The notes beneath the pieces are model-generated. The model saw nothing but the letters and a program-made list of their open reading frames with translations. It was not told where the DNA came from and ran no database searches. Below, piece by piece: positions 1 through 5,476 of a stretch of 7,894 bases of DNA (position 1 is the first letter of the stretch; every line of letters begins with the position of its first letter). The translations under genes and the position numbers were made by a program. The stretch is from the NCBI GenBank assembly GCA_035567015.1, contig DATMPQ010000080.1:1-7894 (forward strand), in the 5' to 3' direction. This stretch comes from AV133 sp035567015. GTDB taxonomy: Bacteria; Verrucomicrobiota; Verrucomicrobiia; Chthoniobacterales; UBA10450.

Positions 1-368
1 GAGGAAGCCCGACAACGAATGAGACTTTGTTCAACGAGCTACGGGGGCTTTCCGCCACGACGCTGAATCCGCGTCAGATCGTTTTCATTTCACCGCCGGA
101 CGTGAAAGATGCGAACAATCCCTGGTCTGGTATTGGCACGAGCGCTAGCAACGTAGGCCAATATTTTGATCCGTGGGGCAAGAACTATCTGATCCGGATT
201 GATGGCGATTACGACAATCAAGTCGAGAACCCGTATTCAGCGAATGCCGGTAGCACGCCTAAGATGCGAAGTGGCGTGATTGCTTGGTCGTTAGGCAAAG
301 ACGGCACCGGAGGCTCTGGCGACAAGAAATCGGCCTCATCCAATGACGACGTGACTTCGTGGCAATGA
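1..368 (+). CDS. Type II secretion/pilus-type pseudopilin (GspG-like), C-terminal part only
   Basis: The reading frame is open from the left edge (codons in phase with base 3) to a TGA at 366-368, so the N-terminal prepilin peptide and hydrophobic helix lie outside the window. What remains is the globular C-terminal domain. It contains DPWGKNYLIRIDGDYD, then SLGKDG and a terminal DDVTSW. GspG-type major pseudopilins have the same order: a DPWG-x-Y strand, an S-x-G-x-DG turn, and an acidic Asp-x-x-x-W end whose aspartates bind calcium in the well-studied members. The family builds the periplasmic pseudopilus of a type II secretion-like machine; verrucomicrobial genomes carry many such paralogues, often singly and away from any gsp operon. 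Its true start and upstream partners cannot be seen. A TTG at 27 is open but is very unlikely to be the start. The family is fairly sure; the machine it serves is unknown. Confidence 0.8.
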   Translation, partial: GSPTTNETLFNELRGLSATTLNPRQIVFISPPDVKDANNPWSGIGTSASNVGQYFDPWGKNYLIRIDGDYDNQVENPYSANAGSTPKMRSGVIAWSLGKDGTGGSGDKKSASSNDDVTSWQ

Positions 369-379
369 TTGTTCGCTGC

Positions 380-408
380 TTGCAAATCGAAGATGAACAA
401 TCGAAAAT
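380..408 (+). promoter_or_regulatory. Candidate sigma70-type promoter for tRNA-Gly
   Basis: A -35-like TTGCAA (380-385) is followed after exactly 17 bases by a -10-like GAAAAT (403-408). Each matches four of six consensus positions. The predicted start near 415 lies about seven bases before the mature tRNA. The site falls in the short gap after the pseudopilin stop, so the tRNA probably has its own promoter. This is pattern matching only. Confidence 0.35.
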
Positions 409-421
409 TGAAAACCATCAC

Positions 422-492
422 GCGGGTGTAGTTCAATGGTAGAACGGTAGCTTCCCAAGCTACACACGAGGGTTCGATTCCCTTCACCCGCT
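422..492 (+). tRNA. tRNA-Gly, anticodon CCC
   Basis: This is a complete 71-base cloverleaf without an encoded CCA. The acceptor stem GCGGGTG (422-428) pairs perfectly with CACCCGC (485-491), and the discriminator base is T492, as expected for bacterial glycine tRNAs. The D arm is GTTC-AATGGTA-GAAC. The anticodon stem GTAGC/GCTAC encloses the loop TTCCCAA, so the anticodon is CCC and reads GGG codons. The T arm is GAGGG-TTCGATT-CCCTT with one G-T pair. The gene stands alone; no other tRNA or clear terminator follows. Confidence 0.97.
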
Positions 493-668
493 CATTTACC
501 TATTAAAACGAGCCTGTTTGATTGGCTGCAGTCATAACGAAGTGTGCGGAAATTCATAACAAGTCCACTATTTTCCACCCACGGCCACGGTTGGCCAAAA
601 GATCACGGATTTGCATGATTCGCGCCGATTTACGAAGTTCTGCTGTCCGAATCTGTCCGAAAGACCTG

Positions 669-1373
669 TTAAATCCCTGGCCTGCCGGGTGGCGGGGACG
701 GCCGAAAATCATCCTTCTGCTGTGCCGCAAGATATTTGTTCGCGAACGCCTCAGCCATTGATTCCACACCATCCAGAATCTGACCCTCAGCCTTCTGGTT
801 ATTCGCAAACCCTATTATCTCTTGCTTCCACAGCTGGGCGACCGCACGCCGGAAGTCTCCCCTGCGTTCCACAACTAGCCATTGGTTCAAGCCAATCCGT
901 TGTGTGTAAGCAAGAAACCCCACCCCAAGATTATCCCCTGACCATAAGCCGTGGATGGTAAGGTCGACACTCACCAAGGCTTTCTCATCTATGTTGATGC
1001 CGTGCTTTCTCAGAATGAGTTCAAATTTGTTTCTAATGCGGTCGTCCGAAACAACCTTGTCGACTGCCTCATTTATGGACACGTTGACTCTCACCGAATC
1101 CAATTTGTAGAGAGCCTCGTCCTGGCCCTCGATCTGTCTGGCGCTTACGTAGCGATCCGTAAAATTAATGGCGGTCTTCTGGGAGTATGTGAGCTTAGCC
1201 GGAACCTCTACCTCTTTGAGAACTTTTCTGACGGCCGGCTTTCCCCATACGGCATCATAAGCGTTTCTCTCTCTCTCACTCAACCATAGCCCGCCGAAGG
1301 CAACGGCTGCGATAACGGCAATTACGCTCACACCTTTGAGAACGTTTGTTTGATTACTGTGTGGCTTGCTCAT
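669..1373 (-). CDS. Membrane-anchored protein of unknown function
   Basis: I do not recognise this family. From the ATG at 1373 it would be 234 residues: a short polar N-terminus (MSKPHSNQTN), one membrane segment at about residues 11-32 (VLKGVSVIAVIAAVAFGGLW and following), then a charged domain that should lie outside the membrane. That domain has alternating strand-like stretches (LDSVRVNVSI, VSVDLTIHGLW), a segment reading LRKHGINID, and a helical end (FANKYLAAQQ) followed by a proline-rich tail. The pattern resembles exported hypothetical proteins built from a small alpha/beta domain, but I cannot name one. The start is undecided. The frame stays open upstream to a GTG at 1556, only 48 bases after the PBP stop, with another GTG at 1445. 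None has a good ribosome site; the GAGGG before the 1373 ATG is only one base away. It may be the last gene of the PBP unit. Confidence 0.6.
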   Translation of the reverse strand: MSKPHSNQTNVLKGVSVIAVIAAVAFGGLWLSERERNAYDAVWGKPAVRKVLKEVEVPAKLTYSQKTAINFTDRYVSARQIEGQDEALYKLDSVRVNVSINEAVDKVVSDDRIRNKFELILRKHGINIDEKALVSVDLTIHGLWSGDNLGVGFLAYTQRIGLNQWLVVERRGDFRRAVAQLWKQEIIGFANNQKAEGQILDGVESMAEAFANKYLAAQQKDDFRPSPPPGRPGI

Positions 1374-1604
1374 GCCCTCGGCGGGTGGGGGTGTGGCCTC
1401 GGAAACGAGCCAGGAAACTTCGGTATTTTCCTTGTTGGTGCTCACTACGATTTTTGCCGCATTATTCACGCCACTCGCGCCAGAAATGCTACGGTTGATG
1501 ACGCCAATGCCATCGAGTCCACGCGGCAGTTCTAGCGCCCAACACTCAACGATCACGCTTCAACGCGGAGCAGTCGACACGGCTGCCTCCACAGACGAAC
1601 GATC

Positions 1605-3770
1605 TTATCTTCCGCCAAAAAGCCTCCGGAACGAGCGAAAGATGCGGTTTGGGAAAGCCGCGGCTTTCTCGGGGAAACCTTGGAGCTTGTCGGCGAATTG
1701 CATTGGCTCGCCGCCATGTACTTCGCACGCGACTGTCGGAACTTTGTCGGCCGGCAAATCGATTTCATAGGCAGTTCCCGCTGCCTGACATCCAGTAGTA
1801 GCCAGGTGATTCGAGATGGAACAAACGATGGCATGCTGGATCGGCATCGTTGGCTGCAACGGTTCGGCGGGATAATGTTGCGCCGCCTTGTTCATCAGCT
1901 GGGTCCAGACTGGCAGGGCGAGGGCCGCGCCGTAGCCGTGCGGTATAATCGTGACCGGTTGATCGAAGCCGACCCACACCCCGCAGGTGAGTGTGCTGGT
2001 GTAACCCATGAACCACGCGTCCTTGTAATCGTTGGTCGTACCAGTTTTGCCAGCGGCCGGCAGTTTGAAGCCTAACGAACGCGCGCTGGCAGCAGTCCCG
2101 AGAGTGAGCACTTCCTCCATTAACTGCGAGGTCATCCAAGCCGCACTGGGATCGAGCGCCGGAGCGGAGATATGGGCGGCGCGGTAAATCGGCTGGTGCT
2201 CCGGATCGTCGATGCGCTCGATGATGTAAGCCTGCTTGCGCACGCCGGCATTCGGAAAAGCGGAATAGGCGGCGGTAAGATCCTTCAGGTTCGTTTCGAA
2301 TGAGCCGATGTAAATGGCGGGGCCGCGCGGAATATTTTCGCCGAGGTTGAGTGTGGTCGCGACTCTCTGCACGGCATCGAGTCCGGCGAATTGACCGACG
2401 CGCACGCTCATGGTGTTGCGTGAATGGATCAGGCCGTAGGAGCAAGGCTGGATGCCGACGTAAGTCCCGTCGGAATTTCCCGGCGACCAATTTCCCGCGC
2501 CGTCGATTTCACCTGGTTGAATCGGGCCATCGCTAATGGCCGCGCCGGGCAGAAGCCCGTGGGTGAAGGCGAGTGTGTAAACGAAAGGCTTGAAGGCAGA
2601 ACCGACCTGGCGATTTGCGGGTGAGAGGGCGCGATTGAATTTACTTTGCGAATAATCGCGGCCGCCCACGAGCGCGCGGATGCCGCCGCTGGCGTTATCG
2701 ATCGCCACGACCGCGCCTTCGAGGTAGGGCATGGAGGAATCTTCGCCATTCTCAGGCGGCTGATAGGTCGCCTTGATCGGATGATGGAAATTTCGTTGAC
2801 GCTCGATCTTCGTGAGCTGGGTCTCAAGCGCCTGCTGAGCGGCGTTCTGCGCGGCCGGGTCGACCGTGGTGTAAATAAAGAGGCCGCCGTTATCGATCTG
2901 GTCCTGGGTGAGGAGCAGGTTTAGATCGCGCTGCACCGCGTCCATCGCGTAATTCTCCTGGATGAGTGCCAGGCGCTTGGGACGCGAAGTGACTCTCGCG
3001 ATTTTTGCTTGGTCGGCTTGCCCCGGGGAGATTTTTTTCAATTCGACCATGCGATCCAGGACGGTGTTGCGTTGAACCGCGGCGCCCTCGGGATTTTTCA
3101 GCGGCGAAAATCGATTGGGACTGCGAATCAAGCCTGCGAGCAACGCGGCTTCGGGCAGATTCAGCTGTGACGCGCTTTTGCCGAAATAAGCTTGCGAAGC
3201 TGTTTCAACGCCGTAGCAGCCGGAGCCAAAATAGATCCGGTTAACGTAGAGCTCGAGAATCTGCTGCTTGGTGAAGTCGCGCTCGATGCGCAGAGCGACC
3301 ATTGCTTCCAATAATTTGCGGCTGATGGTGCGGCCTCCGAGCGGGAGACTGTTGCGGGCGAGCTGCTGGGTAATGCTGCTGGCGCCTTCCTTGGCCGAAC
3401 CGCTCAGAATATCGCGAACAAGCGCACGCAGAATTCCGCGCCAGTCAATTCCACCGTGTTGATAAAAGCGCGTGTCTTCCCGGGCCAGCACGGCATTGAT
3501 AAAAAGGGGCGAAACTTGATCCAGCGAAACCTTCAGCCGGTTCGCGCCGGCGAGACGACTGTAAATTTTTCCATCGACATCAAAGACCGTGTTGCGCTCG
3601 GGCATTTCACCGACCTTCTTCATATCGAAGGTTCCGGCCCAGGCTCCGTAGAAAAAGAGAACTCCCAGACCGCTGGCCACGACCAGAGCGAGAAGCGTGA
3701 GCTTCCACCCGAAACGGAAAAGCTTGCCGTGTTTCTTCCTTCCAGATCGAGCGCGAGCGAACAGCTTCAT
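1605..3770 (-). CDS. Class A penicillin-binding protein (bifunctional transglycosylase/transpeptidase)
   Basis: This 721-residue enzyme polymerises lipid II into glycan strands and cross-links the peptides on the outer face of the inner membrane. A basic cytoplasmic head precedes one membrane anchor (about residues 23-44). The GT51 glycosyltransferase domain (about 75-245) has REDTRFYQHGG with catalytic Glu98, GASSITQQLARN, and RKLLEAMVALRIER with the second conserved Glu155. The transpeptidase domain (about 345-635) has all three motifs: SAFK (Ser391 nucleophile, Lys394), SRN (450-452) and KTGTT (575-579). A C-terminal tail with Cys650, Cys661 and Cys682 ends in a basic stretch; similar cysteine tails occur in related PBPs. 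Length and domain order are normal for PBP1A/2A-type enzymes, and nothing essential is missing. The ATG directly abuts an 8-bp repeat array and has no Shine-Dalgarno sequence. Which PBP1 subtype it is cannot be settled here (pbpF, mrcA and pbp1A labels are all used), so no symbol is given. Confidence 0.96.
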   Translation of the reverse strand: MKLFARARSGRKKHGKLFRFGWKLTLLALVVASGLGVLFFYGAWAGTFDMKKVGEMPERNTVFDVDGKIYSRLAGANRLKVSLDQVSPLFINAVLAREDTRFYQHGGIDWRGILRALVRDILSGSAKEGASSITQQLARNSLPLGGRTISRKLLEAMVALRIERDFTKQQILELYVNRIYFGSGCYGVETASQAYFGKSASQLNLPEAALLAGLIRSPNRFSPLKNPEGAAVQRNTVLDRMVELKKISPGQADQAKIARVTSRPKRLALIQENYAMDAVQRDLNLLLTQDQIDNGGLFIYTTVDPAAQNAAQQALETQLTKIERQRNFHHPIKATYQPPENGEDSSMPYLEGAVVAIDNASGGIRALVGGRDYSQSKFNRALSPANRQVGSAFKPFVYTLAFTHGLLPGAAISDGPIQPGEIDGAGNWSPGNSDGTYVGIQPCSYGLIHSRNTMSVRVGQFAGLDAVQRVATTLNLGENIPRGPAIYIGSFETNLKDLTAAYSAFPNAGVRKQAYIIERIDDPEHQPIYRAAHISAPALDPSAAWMTSQLMEEVLTLGTAASARSLGFKLPAAGKTGTTNDYKDAWFMGYTSTLTCGVWVGFDQPVTIIPHGYGAALALPVWTQLMNKAAQHYPAEPLQPTMPIQHAIVCSISNHLATTGCQAAGTAYEIDLPADKVPTVACEVHGGEPMQFADKLQGFPEKAAAFPNRIFRSFRRLFGGR

Positions 3771-3851
3771 CGTTAAAACGTTAAACCGTTAAATCGGCCA
3801 AACGCTGTAACGATTCAAACGATTTAACGATTCAACGCCTTAACGCTTCAG
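3771..3851. repeat. Degenerate 8-bp tandem repeat (CGNNNNAA), about ten units
   Basis: Read on the + strand, CG recurs every eight bases ten times, usually followed by A/T-rich bases ending in AA. Units include CGTTAAAA, CGTTAAAC, CGTTAAAT, CGATTTAA and CGATTCAA. One unit is nine bases long, and the two in the middle (CGGCCAAA, CGCTGTAA) are the most diverged. The array fills the whole gap between the PBP start (3770) and the glutaredoxin stop (3848-3850). On the transcribed minus strand it reads as repeats of the TTTAACG type running into the PBP ATG, so it occupies the place of a ribosome binding site. No function is evident. Confidence 0.8.
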
Positions 3852-4183
3852 AAGTTGAGCTTCACTTCGCTCTCGTGCTCTTCGGTCGCGCACGGCGCAT
3901 TTGTCGGAACGTCCGTCGCCGCTTCGCTCGGCTGCACCATCTTATTGTCGATCAGATATTGCTCCACTTCCTCGCCGCTCACGTCCGCCAGCATTTTTCC
4001 GTTGATCTCGACGCAGGGAGAAAGCGGCTGCCCGCTCTTCGTTTCCATCTCCCAACGAAACGCTGGGTTTTGGATAATGTCCTTTTCCGTGTAAGCAAGA
4101 CCGTATTTAGCCAACACGGCGCGCACGCCGGCGCTCCATCCACAATAGGTTTTCAGATAAGCGGTAACTTGAGGCGTATTCAT
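3848..4183 (-). CDS. Glutaredoxin-like protein with CGWS active site
   Basis: From the ATG at 4183 this is 111 residues. The first 80 fit the thioredoxin-fold glutaredoxin family: a first strand VTAYLKTY, the active site Cys14-Gly-Trp-Ser17, a helix, the strand YTEKDI, the cis-proline turn LSPCVEING (Pro56) and a last helix GEEVEQYLID. The second active-site cysteine is replaced by serine, so monothiol chemistry is expected (glutathione-dependent reduction or Fe-S handling), although the sequence is not the CGFS type of Grx4/GrxD. About 30 mainly acidic residues with one cysteine (Cys98) extend past the fold, which is unusual. An in-frame ATG at 4219 would add 12 residues, but the later start fits the fold better; neither has a Shine-Dalgarno sequence. 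It lies 77 bases upstream of the PBP gene on the same strand and may share its transcript. Confidence 0.82.
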   Translation of the reverse strand: MNTPQVTAYLKTYCGWSAGVRAVLAKYGLAYTEKDIIQNPAFRWEMETKSGQPLSPCVEINGKMLADVSGEEVEQYLIDNKMVQPSEAATDVPTNAPCATEEHESEVKLNF

Positions 4184-4270
4184 TGCCGGAAAGGTAGCAC
4201 GAAAATCGGAGAATCGCACGAAAGGGCGCGATTAGATTTTTTGGAGCAAGGCGAGTTCGGCAAAAGCTGT

Positions 4271-4639
4271 TCAACCCGGACGTTTGAAATGGGTCGCGAA
4301 CCTGCGGAACCTCGACACCACTGCGTTTTTGCGCCAGCCGCGTTGATCGCTTGATGCAGCTGCAGCCCGGCCATCCACGATCTTTGCCAGCATTTCATCC
4401 GTCGGGAGCACCCAATCCATCGGAATGGAATGACAACCCTGGCTCGGACAGATCACGCGCAACGGCCCGGTTCCGCGCGTGCCGCCTATGATGTGAATTT
4501 CCCATCCCGTGATAATGCTACTGCAAACGAGGCAATAACGTTTCTCGTCCAGCGACCTCCACTGACGGAATCGATCGAGCCGCTGCAACGTCTCCAGCTT
4601 CTCCTGCTCGGAGAGCTTGAGCGGAGGCAGCAGGGCCAT
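4271..4639 (-). CDS. Small protein with four-cysteine, zinc-ribbon-like motif
   Basis: From the ATG at 4639 the product is 122 residues. It opens with a leucine-rich helical region (MALLPPLKLSEQEKLETLQR), followed by a compact core with YCLVC (Cys36, Cys39), the glycine-rich stretch IIGGTRGTGP, CPSQGC (Cys64, Cys69) and SIPMDWVLP. The CX2C-X24-CX4C spacing suggests one structural zinc site of the ribbon or treble-clef kind, as inference. The basic C-terminal tail (about residues 98-120, rich in Arg and Lys) could contact nucleic acid, but nothing proves it. I believe similar short proteins occur in other Verrucomicrobiota, without assigned function. An earlier in-frame ATG at 4675 adds 12 residues; neither start has a ribosome site. 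It diverges from the gene at 4753, with 113 bases between them. Confidence 0.68.
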   Translation of the reverse strand: MALLPPLKLSEQEKLETLQRLDRFRQWRSLDEKRYCLVCSSIITGWEIHIIGGTRGTGPLRVICPSQGCHSIPMDWVLPTDEMLAKIVDGRAAAASSDQRGWRKNAVVSRFRRFATHFKRPG

Positions 4640-4689
4640 CGCCAAGGTATATCGGGTCGAGAAGTTACGACGCAAGACATTTCGGTAAT

Positions 4690-4707
4690 GTCAGTTTCAA
4701 AACTAAC
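4690..4707. promoter_or_regulatory. Imperfect palindrome in a divergent intergenic gap, possible operator
   Basis: The sequence GTCAGTTTCAAAACTAAC is an inverted repeat: AGTTT (4693-4697) and AAACT (4700-4704) flank a 2-base centre. The outer GT/AC also match, with one mismatched pair between. It lies near the middle of the 113-base gap between two divergent starts (4639 and 4753), where a shared regulator could bind. No regulator family can be assigned, and chance is possible. Confidence 0.25.
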
Positions 4708-4752
4708 AAGGGCACACATCCGATCGGGCTGGGCTTTGCGTTTAAAAGGTGA

Positions 4753-5031
4753 ATGAGAACAACCGATGGCAGACCATCCAACGGAGGCCAGGCTGTGGAT
4801 CGAACGCTGGCCGCGATGGAAGAAATGGAACGTTATTGCGCCGAGCATCCGCGGAGTCCGGTCGCACTGCGCCGTCCTCGATTGTCGGTTCGCGGACGCA
4901 CCTTCATCGCTTTGCTGGGCGCAACAATCGAAGACGGCATAGCTGGCTTCGGCGACAATGTGGGAGCCGCGTTACGGGCATTCGACGCGCAATATCAGCG
5001 CATGCTCAGTCCGTCTGCTGATCGTCCCTGA
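4753..5031 (+). CDS. Small protein of unknown function (92 aa)
   Basis: I cannot assign a family. The frame runs from an ATG at 4753 to a TGA at 5029-5031. The first 25 residues are polar and may be flexible; in-frame methionines at residues 22 and 25 are other possible starts. The middle and C-terminal part looks like a folded small domain: ALRRPRLSVRGRTFIALLG, followed by a glycine-containing helical stretch (IEDGIAGFGDNVGAALRAFDAQY). No cysteine pair, signal peptide or clear membrane segment is present; IALLGATIEDGIAGFG is too short and acidic to cross a membrane. AAAAGGTGA just before the ATG gives a weak, closely spaced Shine-Dalgarno match. It points the same way as the dodecin gene 93 bases downstream and could share its transcript. 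It might not be a gene at all, but the pattern looks protein-like. Confidence 0.5.
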   Translation: MRTTDGRPSNGGQAVDRTLAAMEEMERYCAEHPRSPVALRRPRLSVRGRTFIALLGATIEDGIAGFGDNVGAALRAFDAQYQRMLSPSADRP

Positions 5032-5107
5032 TGCCGTCGATACCTGGAATTGCCTTGTAAACGAGAAATCAGAAGCGCGTCGCAAGCATTCCATTCGATC
5101 ATTAAGG

Positions 5108-5114
5108 AAAGGAG
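5108..5114 (+). promoter_or_regulatory. Strong Shine-Dalgarno site setting the dodecin start
   Basis: AAAGGAG ends ten bases before the ATG at 5125 and selects that start over in-frame upstream codons back to 5050. It is the only near-consensus ribosome binding site in the window, which fits high expression of a small abundant protein. Confidence 0.75.
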
Positions 5115-5124
5115 AATTACTAAC

Positions 5125-5352
5125 ATGGCCAAAGTCGTCAAAGTCATCGAACTGCTATCGGAATCGCCAAAGAGCTGGGAAGACGCTGCCCAGACCGCGG
5201 TAAAGGAAGCCTCGAAAACCCTGCGCAATATCCGCTCGATTTACATCAAGGAATTCACCGCCGCGGTGGACAACGGCAAAGTCACGAGTTATCGGATCAA
5301 CTCGAAAGTCACTTTCGACCTCGAGACTGAGCGAGGTAAGTCGCGGCGGTAA
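5125..5352 (+). CDS. Dodecin-family protein (calcium-dodecin/SecE2-like subtype)
   Basis: Dodecins are 65-75-residue proteins that form hollow 12-subunit shells; classic members store flavins. This 75-residue product has the fold's order: strand AKVVKVIELL, the helix SWEDAAQTAVKEASKTL (about residues 17-33), strand NIRSIYIKEF (35-44), a turn with DNGK (49-52) and the last strand VTSYRINSKVTFDLE. The family motif of Trp/Ala in the helix followed by T-x-x-N-I is clear. In flavin-binding dodecins a tryptophan lies in the second strand (for example DWFEV in mycobacteria); here that position is Ser38, as in the SecE2/Rv0379-like group reported to bind calcium rather than flavin. A short basic tail (RGKSRR) follows the fold. 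The start at 5125 is set by AAAGGAG; the frame stays open upstream without a comparable site. The gene converges on lysS. Confidence 0.9.
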   Translation: MAKVVKVIELLSESPKSWEDAAQTAVKEASKTLRNIRSIYIKEFTAAVDNGKVTSYRINSKVTFDLETERGKSRR

Positions 5353-5379
5353 GCGCGTCGAAATAGTTTCCGGCCTGTT

Positions 5380-5464
5380 ATGGCAGAAAGCCATCCTGGC
5401 TGTTGCATCACCCCAAAGTAAGCAGGCGAGACGCCTGCATGCCATGACAGCCGGGACGGCTGTC
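5380..5464. repeat. REP-like module of three hairpins between convergent genes
   Basis: Three stem-loops with 3-base loops lie in the 124-base gap between dodecin and lysS. H1 is AGCCA-TCC-TGGCT (5389-5401). H2 is GCAGGCG-AGA-CGCCTGC (5422-5438), a perfect 7-bp stem. H3 is GACAGCCG-GGA-CGGCTGTC (5446-5464), a perfect 8-bp stem. On the minus strand H1 matches H3 at 14 of 17 positions, so they are diverged inverted copies. A competing hairpin, ATGGC-AGAAA-GCCAT, starts at 5380. I recall hairpins of this kind as common in verrucomicrobial intergenic DNA. There is no T-run after H3, so a standard intrinsic terminator is unlikely, although a two-way transcript end at this convergent site is possible. 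Confidence 0.75.
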
Positions 5465-5476
5465 TTCCGACAGTTG

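Noticed and set aside
583..596. GGCCA-CGGT-TGGCC hairpin downstream of the tRNA, as a terminator
   Set aside because: It is followed by A residues, not T, on the + strand, and has no T-run on the minus strand. The 176-base stretch 493-668 shows nothing else I can support.
1765..2490. A 241-codon minus-strand frame inside the PBP gene, plus several + strand frames opposite it
   Set aside because: They overlap the PBP transpeptidase domain, whose motifs are intact in its own frame; the alternative products are arginine-rich shadows.
3771..3851. Replication-type iterons or a CRISPR array
   Set aside because: The 8-bp unit is far shorter than iterons or CRISPR repeats, there are no spacers, and no replication initiator or cas gene is near.
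5422..5464. Intrinsic terminator for dodecin or lysS
   Set aside because: The stems are strong, but no T-run follows on either strand, so a REP-like repeat is the better description.
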